Source: Streptosporangium album (GTDB taxonomy: Bacteria; Actinomycetota; Actinomycetes; Streptosporangiales; Streptosporangiaceae). From it: DNA of 64,000 nt. The translations under genes and the position numbers were made by a program. The DNA is taken from assembly GCF_014203795.1 (NCBI RefSeq), contig NZ_JACHJU010000002.1, forward strand, positions 744,001 to 808,000. The letters are read 5' to 3'. The notes under the pieces were generated by a model. It saw only the letters and a list, made by a program, of their open reading frames with translations. It had not been told where the DNA came from and ran no database searches. Numbering within the stretch: position 1 is the stretch's first letter; every line of letters begins with the position of its first letter. Below are positions 42,037 through 48,760 of the stretch, in pieces.

Positions 42037-43029
42037 GTGGCCGTGGCGGGTATGCCGGTTGGATTCGGGCGGATGCCGATTGCCGCAGGGTTGGCTCTCG
42101 CGCTCCTGCTGTTGCCGATCGGCGGCGCCTTCGCGGAGCCGAAGCCGACCGTGGCCGAGGCCAAGAAGAAGCTGGAGAAGCTCAACGAGCAGGCCGACAA
42201 GGTCGTCGAGAAGTACAACCAGGCCGGCGAGAAGCTGAAGCGAGCCCGCAAGAAGTACGAGACGCTGAACGGCGACCTCAACCGTCAGAACGCCAAGGTC
42301 GCCGGCCTGCGCAAGGGGCTCGTCACCATGGCCGTCAACTCCTACCAGCTCGGCAGCGTGAGCGGCTGGGAGGGCATGATCAACCAGCCCGATCCCACCA
42401 TGCTGCTCAACGGCCTGGCCGCCGTCGACCAGATGTCCACCTCCCGCGCCCTGACCCTGGACGCCTTCGACGAGGCGAACAAGGTGCTGCGCGTCAATCG
42501 CGACAAGGCCAAGGCCGCCCTGACCGAGGCCGACGCGACGCGCGACGAGCTGGCCGAGGCGAAGGCCAAGGCCGACAAGATGGTGAAGTCCCAGACCGCC
42601 CTGCTGAACAAGCTCAACGCCTTCCAGCCGGGAAACCCCAACAGCACCGGGCTCAAGTACAACGGTCCGGCCTCGGGCAACGCCAGGGCGGCCCTGAGCT
42701 TCGCCTTCGCCCAGGTCGGCAAGCCGTACCGGTACGGCGGCACGGGCCCGGGCGGCTGGGACTGCTCGGGCCTCATCCAGGCCTCCTGGCGCAACGGCGG
42801 CGTCAGCCTCCCCCGCACGACCTGGGAGCAGTGGAGCTGGGGCGCGAGCCGTAAGGTGTCGCTGAGCGAGCTCCAGGCGGGGGACCTCATCTTCAGCGAG
42901 GGGCTGGGGCACGTGAGCATGTACGCGGGTGGTGGGAAGATCGTCCACGCCCCCCAGACCGGAGACGTCGTCAAGGTCGTCCCGCTGTCCTCCTACGGCC
43001 GTCGCGTGGTCGGAGCCGTCCGCCCCTGA
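42037..43029 (+). CDS. Secreted NlpC/P60 peptidoglycan endopeptidase with coiled coil
   Basis: A 330-residue cell-wall hydrolase of the RipA kind. Signal peptide 1-33 (ends GGAFAEP), a coiled-coil region (about 37-205, KKLEKLNEQADKVVEKYNQ then related helices), and an NlpC/P60 domain at about 222-330 with catalytic C243 (GGWDCSGL), H292 (GLGHVS) and H304 (IVHAP). GTG 42037 follows GGGAGG. The TACTAT at 41998 is a plausible -10. The coiled coil probably gates the active site, as in related hydrolases. Confidence 0.93.
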   Translation: MAVAGMPVGFGRMPIAAGLALALLLLPIGGAFAEPKPTVAEAKKKLEKLNEQADKVVEKYNQAGEKLKRARKKYETLNGDLNRQNAKVAGLRKGLVTMAVNSYQLGSVSGWEGMINQPDPTMLLNGLAAVDQMSTSRALTLDAFDEANKVLRVNRDKAKAALTEADATRDELAEAKAKADKMVKSQTALLNKLNAFQPGNPNSTGLKYNGPASGNARAALSFAFAQVGKPYRYGGTGPGGWDCSGLIQASWRNGGVSLPRTTWEQWSWGASRKVSLSELQAGDLIFSEGLGHVSMYAGGGKIVHAPQTGDVVKVVPLSSYGRRVVGAVRP

Positions 43030-43046
43030 CCTGCGCGTCTGTGGAG

Positions 43047-43067
43047 GGCCTCCTGTTCCGGGAGGCC
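43047..43067. terminator. Hairpin between the NlpC/P60 gene and the decayed M56 gene
   Basis: GGCCTCC and GGAGGCC pair around a 7-base loop, with an outer GTCTG/CAGAC pair enlarging the stem. It lies 18 bases after the NlpC stop. Confidence 0.65.
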
Positions 43068-43099
43068 GAGGCTCCTCTGCAGACCCCCGCGGTTCCCCG

Positions 43100-43880
43100 T
43101 CAGACGCGCCAGACGGTGATGCAGAGCAGGGGCGCCACCAGTACGGCAAGGGGCCCGCTGAGCAGGATGCCGGCTGTCGAATAGGCGGCGGCAGGTGCCC
43201 AGTCCGACCGCTTGTCCCGCTGGTCGAGAAGGCGTTCCACCCGGTGGACGACCGCCTTGTCCGCCAGGGCCGGCGTCCCGCCTCCGCCGGGCCGGCCGCG
43301 GGGGTGGCCCATCCGCACCAGGGCGCGAGCCAGCGACAGCTCGCCGTGGGCGCGGCGGGCCTGGTCGTCTGCCGGCATCTCCAGCAACACCGGGACGACC
43401 TCGCGGGCCGTCCGAGCTGCGCTCAGCCAGGGAAACGCCTGGCTCAGCGCGATGAACGGCAGCAGGATGAGGTCATGGCGGCCTCGTGCGTGCGCTCGTG
43501 CCTGATCACGGCCTGCAGTTCTCGCGGGCTCAGTAGGTCCAGCGTCCCCTGGCTCAGCACGATGCGGGCATGTCGTCCTGGGACGCAGTACGCCACGGGC
43601 TCTTCACTCGGCAGGACGTAGGCGTCGTGGAGGAAGGAGTGATCTGCCAGACCAGCGTGTGCATGCCGTGCGGGAAGAGCACGGCCAGCGGCGCGGCTGC
43701 GGCCACCAGGCCCACTCCGACCGCTCCCAGCCCGCCGGACAGGCCGATGGCCTGCCAGAGGACGAGCGCGGCACGGGGACACCGATGAGTCCACGGTGCG
43801 GCGGCCAAGTGTTCGGCCACCCGTCCGCCGAGCACGACGGGCGTCAGCGAGATCCCCGCGGAGATCAACCAGAGGATCAC
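43100..43880 (-). pseudogene. Frameshifted M56-type (BlaR1-like) membrane metallopeptidase
   Basis: Three consecutive pieces in different frames read as one protein. Piece one (GTG 43880 to about 43640): ILWLISAGISLTPVVLGG to MHTLVWQ. Piece two (about 43640-43490): LHDAYVLPSEEPVAYC to HERTHEA with the zinc HExxH. Piece three (about 43480-43100): HDLILLPFIALSQAFPWL to the final membrane helix. Two one-base frameshifts break the gene. Its start overlaps the BlaI relic stop (GTGA), the normal BlaI-M56 operon arrangement. Confidence 0.75.
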
Positions 43881-44032
43881 GGAGCAACTCCGTCTCGCCC
43901 CTCGAGCGCGTCCCGAAGGGCCGCGGCCACCTCGGGCGACACCGTGCCGACGAAACGGTTCACCGCCGCTTCGAGATCGCCGGCTTCGTCGAGGGCGGCA
44001 CGCATGGTCTCGGCGACGAATCTTCTGGTACG
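43877..44032 (-). pseudogene. C-terminal relic of a BlaI/MecI-family repressor
   Basis: Reads RFVAETMRAALDEAGDLEAA, then FVGTVSPEVAAALRDALEG and a stop overlapping the M56 start. This is the C-terminal dimerisation end of BlaI-type repressors. The winged-helix N-terminus is missing; an in-frame stop lies at 44033-44035 and the strand partner beyond it is unrelated sequence. Confidence 0.65.
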
Positions 44033-44199
44033 TCACCCTGCACAACCTCGCCCGGCGCCACCTGCCCGTCCCCGCCGGTGTGCGCCGCGCGATCGGGGCG
44101 GTCATCGGCTACCACGCGGTCGCCCTCACCATCTGGTCCCTTGGCGTCATCACCCTGATCGGCATCCGGTTCTGGTCGTACTGGACCACCTTGGTGTGA
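44023..44199 (+). pseudogene. C-terminal fragment of an unidentified membrane protein
   Basis: A plus-strand frame FWYVTLHNLARRHLPV..., a hydrophobic helix VIGYHAVALTIWSLGVI and a tail RFWSYWTTLV ending in TGA at 44197. It has no start and abuts the BlaI relic on the opposite strand at about 44025, suggesting a deletion or rearrangement junction. I do not recognise the family. Confidence 0.4.
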
Positions 44200-44372
44200 C
44201 CATTCCCGTCCGTCATGCTCGATCTTCCGGGAAGCGATGAAGGCCGCAACGCTCGCCGGCCCGTCGCTTCCCTGCCCCCTGGCCGGTGCCGGAGGTTCGG
44301 CGGCGACTTCGCGGCGATCTAGACGTATAGGACGGCCGTTCCGCGGGCCGGAGAGAAAGAGATCAAACCTGA

Positions 44373-44388
44373 TGTGACAAATGTTACA
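44373..44388. promoter_or_regulatory. CRP/FNR-type binding site candidate 1
   Basis: TGTGACAAATGTTACA fits TGTGA-N6-TnACA, one mismatch from the CRP consensus TGTGA-N6-TCACA. CRP-family regulators control resuscitation and cell-wall hydrolase genes in other actinobacteria. Confidence 0.55.
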
Positions 44389-44421
44389 GGAGTGGCGTTT
44401 TTTGGATCATGATCCGTGGAA

Positions 44422-44437
44422 TGTGACGAGGGTCATA
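44422..44437. promoter_or_regulatory. CRP/FNR-type binding site candidate 2
   Basis: TGTGACGAGGGTCATA fits TGTGA-N6-TCAnA, again one mismatch from the consensus, 49 bases (about five helical turns) after site 1. Confidence 0.5.
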
Positions 44438-44555
44438 TCCGGATGAGGGAACCGCATATCACGCAATGATCACGAGGTGGGGAAGAGCTTTATCGATCTC
44501 CGTATTCATGGCATTGCTTTGCCGAAATATGGTGTTCGAGGTAGCTTCTGGCGTC

Positions 44556-44606
44556 GCGGTGACACGCCATGTCACCGCATTGCGCGCCTGCTCCCCGGAG
44601 CAGGCG
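44556..44606 (+). repeat. Two adjacent GC hairpins upstream of the riboswitch
   Basis: GCGGTGACA and TGTCACCGC form a perfect 9-bp stem with 5-base loop (44556-44578). CGCCTGCTCC and GGAGCAGGCG form a 10-bp stem with a minimal loop (44585-44606). Either may be a leader structure; the first could also be a protein operator. Confidence 0.6.
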
Positions 44607-44664
44607 TTCCGTTAGAAATCCAACCGGCCGTCGCTCCCCCGAGGGGTTGATCCCCGTCGCGGCG

Positions 44665-44800
44665 GCCTGCCGAATCCGTGCAGCCAGGAGGCGCGGAACC
44701 GGGGACCCATGGGCCCTCAGAGGAGGGCCAGGGGTGAATCGGCATATGTCATGCCGTAGGGCGACTTCCCTGCCCGAATCCGTCAGCTAACCCGGTAGGC
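44665..44800 (+). promoter_or_regulatory. c-di-AMP riboswitch (ydaO/yuaA class)
   Basis: Closing helix P1 is GCCTGCC (44665-44671) with GGTAGGC (44794-44800). Conserved blocks occur in the right order and spacing: GCCGAATCCG, GGAGG..GCGGAACC, a variable hairpin GGCCCTC/GAGGGCC, GGGGTGAATC, hairpin GGCAT/ATGCC, TAGGG, TGCCCGAATCCG and CAGCTAACCCGG. They agree with the Thermoanaerobacter ydaO aptamer as I recall it. In actinobacteria this class precedes cell-wall hydrolase genes and normally lowers expression when c-di-AMP is high. The aptamer ends 26 bases before the start codon and no terminator is evident. Confidence 0.93.
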
Positions 44801-44826
44801 ATCAGTGGAAGTCCCAAGGAGAAATC

Positions 44827-45456
44827 CTGTCTACCACCCTGCGTAACCCCCGTCTGTCGCGCCTTGCCCGCCTTTCCCTGGGCGGTGCCGTACTCACTCT
44901 GACCGCTTCCTCGGGAGCGGTCGTGCTGGGATCCACGACGGCACAGGCGACGGCCGACACCGGGCCCACTCTCCAGGTCAGAAGCACCGACTCTCAGGTT
45001 GAGAGGACGGTTCAGGCCCCCGCCGCCGCGGCGCGGAGCAGCGCCAAGAAGGCGAAGGCCAAGAAGACCACGTTGAGCAGAGCCGCACTGCAGAAGGTGA
45101 AGGCCGGTAAGGCGGTCTCGGCGGCCAGGAAGCAGATCGGCGATCCGTACCGGTGGGGAGCCTCCGGTCCCGGCGCGTTCGACTGCTCCGGGCTCGTCCA
45201 GTACGCGTGGCGCAAGGCCGGTGTGACCCTCCCCAGGATCACGACCAGCCAGTACCGCGCCGTCAGGAAGAAGGTCTCGTGGAGCCGTCTGCGCCCCGGT
45301 GACCTGATGTTCTTCTACGGCAAGGGCCACGTGGGCATGTACGTCGGCAAGGGCAAGATGGTGCACTCGCCGAGCAGCGGCAAGACGGTCCGGTCCGTGA
45401 GCCTGAAGGGGTACTACAAGTCCTCCTTCGCCGGAGCGGTCCGCCCCGGCGGCTGA
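44827..45456 (+). CDS. Secreted NlpC/P60 endopeptidase with apparent CTG start
   Basis: A 209-residue cell-wall hydrolase. The frame opens at CTG 44827, five bases after AAGGAG, giving STTLRNPRLSRLARLSL and a complete signal peptide ending near GSTTAQATA. No ATG, GTG or TTG in frame precedes GTG 44923, which would destroy the signal peptide. A Lys/Ala-rich linker leads to the NlpC/P60 domain (about 95-209): C120 (FDCSGL), H168 (GKGHVG), H180 (MVHSP). Controlled by the c-di-AMP aptamer upstream. It cleaves stem peptides, probably in growth or spore-related wall remodelling. Confidence 0.9.
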   Translation: MSTTLRNPRLSRLARLSLGGAVLTLTASSGAVVLGSTTAQATADTGPTLQVRSTDSQVERTVQAPAAAARSSAKKAKAKKTTLSRAALQKVKAGKAVSAARKQIGDPYRWGASGPGAFDCSGLVQYAWRKAGVTLPRITTSQYRAVRKKVSWSRLRPGDLMFFYGKGHVGMYVGKGKMVHSPSSGKTVRSVSLKGYYKSSFAGAVRPGG

Positions 45457-45467
45457 CCGAGGGAATC

Positions 45468-45503
45468 CGGCCCCGTCCGTCCTCCCGGGGACGGACGGGG
45501 CCG
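45468..45503 (+). terminator. Hairpin terminator after the NlpC/P60 gene
   Basis: A perfect 15-bp stem (CGGCCCCGTCCGTCC and complement) with a 6-base loop lies 12 bases after the stop. No T-tract. Confidence 0.85.
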
Positions 45504-45533
45504 CTCCATGTCCGTCAAGTAGCATCGGCTCAT

Positions 45534-46319
45534 ATGTCCGTCCCGAGAGGGCGCCGCGCCGTGCTCACCGGGATGCTGGCGCTGATGAGCGCAGGCCTGG
45601 TCACCGGGGCGGAGCCGCCTTCGGGGGAGACGCGCGGCCCGTGGCCCGGCGCCGCCACCGTGGTCCGCGGTGAGGACTCCGTCGTGATCGGCCACCATGT
45701 CCCGCCCGCGCGCCTGCGCGACCTGGCCTCCAGAGCCGACCGCGCCCGCCGGGCCGTCGGGCGGATCTGGGGACCGGTCCGGGCCGTGATCCTCTTCCCC
45801 GCCACCGACGCGGAGGCGGCGGCGCTCGCGGGCGCCGGAAGCACCCGTGGCCTGGCCGCGATGGCCACCTCCGACCGGGTGATCGTCCTGCCGTCGGGCT
45901 ACGCGAGGCTCAACGAGACGGGGCGGGACGTGGTGATCGCTCACGAGCTCACGCACCTGGCCACCGGGGCGACCCGGGGCGGCCGGGTGCCGATGTGGCT
46001 GTCGGAGGGGTTCGCCGACTACGTGGGATACCGCGACTCCGGGATCGGGGTCCGCGAGGCCGCCGCCGAACTCGCCCAGGAGGTGCGCGCGGGCCTGCTG
46101 CCCACCCGGCTGCCCGTGGCCGCCGACTTCGCCCCCGGCGCCCCGAGGCTGGCACAGGCCTACGAGGAGGCGTGGCTCGCCTGCCGCTACATCGCGGAGC
46201 GCTTCGGTGAGAAGGCACTGGTGAGGCTCTACGGTAGCGATGTCGGCAGCGCGCTGGGCCTGTCGCAGGCGGAGCTCACCGCCGCGTGGCGTGATCACCT
46301 CCGGAGGGAACTGGAATGA
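45534..46319 (+). CDS. Exported gluzincin-type zinc metallopeptidase
   Basis: A 261-residue protein with a twin-arginine-like N-terminus (MSVPRGRRAVLTG) and a hydrophobic segment to about residue 26. The catalytic helix VVIAHELTHLATG gives H137, E138 and H141; WLSEGFADYVGY supplies the third ligand E158, a peptidase MA-like (M1-clan) arrangement. Short for an M1 enzyme. The stop overlaps the next gene by four bases, so it is coupled to the M48 protease. Confidence 0.85.
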   Translation: MSVPRGRRAVLTGMLALMSAGLVTGAEPPSGETRGPWPGAATVVRGEDSVVIGHHVPPARLRDLASRADRARRAVGRIWGPVRAVILFPATDAEAAALAGAGSTRGLAAMATSDRVIVLPSGYARLNETGRDVVIAHELTHLATGATRGGRVPMWLSEGFADYVGYRDSGIGVREAAAELAQEVRAGLLPTRLPVAADFAPGAPRLAQAYEEAWLACRYIAERFGEKALVRLYGSDVGSALGLSQAELTAAWRDHLRRELE

Positions 46320-47593
46320 CGCGAACCATGACGGAGGCGCGCCCGGATATCCGGGCGGCGGGGTGGGCGCTGGCCGCCCTCGGCGTGGTCACGCTGGCGG
46401 TCGTGGCGTTCACCACGCCCTGGCGGGTCCTGCCCGCCACAGCCCCGCCTCTCGTCCCGGACCCGGCCCGTGACTTCACCCCCGGCCAGGTCGCCCGCGC
46501 CGACACCTTCGACGCCGCGGTCAGCGCGCCCGCCTACCTCTCGCTCGGCCTGACCCTGGTGGTGGCCGGGATCCTGGTGGGCACCCCGCTGGGCGCGTGG
46601 CTCGTCGGCCGGCTGAGGGGCCCGTGGTGGCTGAGGGCGTTGCTGGGCGTCCTCGTCATCTCGGTGGCGGTGGCGGTCCTGCGCTGGCCCCTGGGAATGT
46701 GGTCGGAGACCCAGCTGCGCGCGTTCGGCCTGTCCACCCAGGACTGGCTGTCCTGGACCGCCGACCGGATCAAGAACATCGGCATCGGGACCGCGCTGAC
46801 CGCGATCATGGTGCTCGCGGTGGTCGCGCTGGCACGCCGCTACCGGCGCTGGTGGATCCCCGCGGCGATCGGCGCGTTCACGCTGACCGTGGTCGTCTCC
46901 TTCGCCTACCCGGTGGTGGTCGAACCGATCTTCAACGACTTCACGCCGATGCCCGCCGGGCAGCTCCGCGACGACCTGCTCACCATGGCCGCCCGCGACG
47001 GGGTGCCCGTCGAGGATGTCCTGGTGGCCGACGCCTCCCGGCGGACCACCGCGCTCAACGCCTACGTCTCCGGGTTCGGCGCGACCCGCAGGATCGTGGT
47101 CTACGACACGCTGCTCCGGGCGCCCAGGGACGAGGTCGAGCTGGTGGTCGCGCACGAGCTGGGCCACGCCAAGGCCGGTGACGTGCTGTACGGCACGCTC
47201 GTCGGCGGCCTGGGCGCGGCCTGCGGGGCGTGCCTGCTCTACCTGCTGACGTCCTGGAGGCCGCTACGGCGGCGCACCGGCTCCGACTCGGCGGCCGATC
47301 CGAAGGCGGTGGGACTGCTCATGGGACTGCTCAGCCTGGTCACGTTCTTGTCCGGCCCCGCGCAGAACCTGGTGAGCAGGCAGATCGAGGCCCGCGCCGA
47401 CGTGCACGCGCTGGACCTGACCAGGGCCCCGGCCGTGTTCGTCTCCATGCAGAAGCGGCTGTCGGTGACCAACATCTCGGACCTGACGCCGGACGCCCTC
47501 GAATACGTCCTCTACGGCTCGCATCCCACGGCGCCCGAGCGCATCGCCATGGCGCGTTCGTGGGCTCGGCTGAACGGCATCCGGGAGCCGTGA
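46316..47593 (+). CDS. M48-family membrane metalloprotease (Ste24-like)
   Basis: A 425-residue integral membrane protease. N-terminal helices at 14-34, 72-95, 106-124, 158-174 and 180-202; catalytic VVAHELGHAKAGD (H280, E281, H284); third-ligand segment RQIEARADVHAL near 361. Full-length architecture like CAAX prenyl protease 1. In bacteria these act on membrane or lipidated substrates; the target is unknown. Both ends overlap neighbours (ATGA, GTGA). Confidence 0.92.
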   Translation: MTRTMTEARPDIRAAGWALAALGVVTLAVVAFTTPWRVLPATAPPLVPDPARDFTPGQVARADTFDAAVSAPAYLSLGLTLVVAGILVGTPLGAWLVGRLRGPWWLRALLGVLVISVAVAVLRWPLGMWSETQLRAFGLSTQDWLSWTADRIKNIGIGTALTAIMVLAVVALARRYRRWWIPAAIGAFTLTVVVSFAYPVVVEPIFNDFTPMPAGQLRDDLLTMAARDGVPVEDVLVADASRRTTALNAYVSGFGATRRIVVYDTLLRAPRDEVELVVAHELGHAKAGDVLYGTLVGGLGAACGACLLYLLTSWRPLRRRTGSDSAADPKAVGLLMGLLSLVTFLSGPAQNLVSRQIEARADVHALDLTRAPAVFVSMQKRLSVTNISDLTPDALEYVLYGSHPTAPERIAMARSWARLNGIREP

Positions 47594-48708
47594 GCCGGGC
47601 GCTGATCGTCACCAACGACTTCCCGCCCCGGGCCGGCGGCATCCAGTCGTTCGTGCACGGTCTCGCCGCCTGCCGCCCGCCGGGCTCGGTGGTCGTCTAC
47701 GCCCCGCGGTGGACTGGCTGCGACGGCTTCGACGCCCGCCAGCCGTACCCCGTCGTGCGGCATCCCACCTCGCTGATGCTGCCCACGCGCGCGGTCGCCC
47801 GCCGGGCCGTGGAACTGGTCGCCGAGTTCGCGTGCGAGACGGTGGTGTTCGGGGCGGCGGCCCCGCTCGGCCTGCTCGCCCCCGCGATGCGCGCCGCCGG
47901 GGTACGGCACATCGTCATGATCACCCACGGCCACGAGGCGTCCTGGACGCAGATCCCGCTCGCCCGCCCCCTGCTGGCCAGGATCGGCGGCCACGCCGAC
48001 GTGGTCACCTACCTGGGGGAGTACACCCGGCAGAGGCTGGCCCGCGTCATCCCCGCGGGCAAGCTGGTACGGCTCGCGCCGGGCGTCGACACCGGCGTGT
48101 TCCGTCCGGACGCCGACGGCAAGGAGGTACGCGCGGCGCTGGGGCTGGGGGACCGGCCGGTCGTGGTCTGCCTGTCCCGGCTGGTCCCGCGCAAAGGACA
48201 GGACGTCCTGCTGCGGGCCTGGCCCCGCGTGCTGCGCGCGGTGCCGGAGGCCGTGCTGCTGATCGTCGGCGGCGGGCCGTACCGCAGGACCCTGGAGCGG
48301 CTGGCCCGGCCGGTGGCGGACTCGGTGAGGATCATCGGACCGGTGCCGCCGGCGGCGCTGCCGGCCCACCTCGCCGCCGGCGACGTGTTCGCCATGCCCT
48401 GCCGTACCAGGTTCGGCGGCATCGACGTGGAAGGGCTCGGCATCGTCTATCTGGAGGCCTCCGCCAGCGGGCTGCCCGTGGTGGCGGGCGCGTCGGGCGG
48501 GGCTCCCGACGCGGTGCTGCAGGGGGAGACCGGCCTGGTCGTGGACGGGACCTCCCCGGCCGAGGTGGCCGGGGCCCTCGTCGGACTCCTGCGGGCCCCG
48601 GAGCGGGCCCGGGCGATGGGGGAGCGCGGGCGCGAGTGGGTCACCCGGGAGTGGGGCTGGGATCTCGTCGCGGCCCGGTTCGCCCGGCTGCTCGGCCCCG
48701 CGCCCTGA
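47590..48708 (+). CDS. GT4 glycosyltransferase, PimB-like mannosyltransferase
   Basis: A 372-residue GT-B enzyme starting GTG 47590 inside the M48 stop. N-terminal ALIVTNDFPPRAGGIQSFVH, central THGHEASWTQIP and LSRLVPRKGQDVLL, and the donor EX7E motif EGLGIVYLE with ASASGLPVVAG. These match PimB-type GDP-mannose-dependent mannosyltransferases that make phosphatidylinositol dimannoside; other alpha-mannosyl or glucosyl roles are possible. Coupled to two membrane proteases. Confidence 0.85.
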   Translation: MSRALIVTNDFPPRAGGIQSFVHGLAACRPPGSVVVYAPRWTGCDGFDARQPYPVVRHPTSLMLPTRAVARRAVELVAEFACETVVFGAAAPLGLLAPAMRAAGVRHIVMITHGHEASWTQIPLARPLLARIGGHADVVTYLGEYTRQRLARVIPAGKLVRLAPGVDTGVFRPDADGKEVRAALGLGDRPVVVCLSRLVPRKGQDVLLRAWPRVLRAVPEAVLLIVGGGPYRRTLERLARPVADSVRIIGPVPPAALPAHLAAGDVFAMPCRTRFGGIDVEGLGIVYLEASASGLPVVAGASGGAPDAVLQGETGLVVDGTSPAEVAGALVGLLRAPERARAMGERGREWVTREWGWDLVAARFARLLGPAP

Positions 48709-48720
48709 GGCGCCTCCCGC

Positions 48721-48748
48721 CCGCGGCGGGCCGGGACGCCCGCCGCGG
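48721..48748. terminator. Bidirectional hairpin between the glycosyltransferase and the acyl-CoA ligase
   Basis: A perfect 11-bp stem (CCGCGGCGGGC and complement) with a 6-base loop lies between convergent genes, without a T-tract. Confidence 0.75.
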
Positions 48749-48760
48749 CCGGAGCGGCCG

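Larger units (their letters stand above)
44200..44664. other. 465-base non-coding leader and promoter region
   Basis: No convincing coding frame. The stretch from 44365 to 44540 is clearly lower in G+C than the surroundings. It holds two CRP-like palindromes (44373, 44422), a GGATCATGATCC palindrome (44404-44415) and two GC hairpins (44556-44606) before the c-di-AMP aptamer. It is evidently the control region for the 44827 gene. Confidence 0.7.

Noticed and set aside
43659..44240. Plus-strand frame of 193 codons across the M56/BlaI relics
   Set aside because: Arg/Pro-rich shadow; the minus-strand pieces show real peptidase and repressor motifs.
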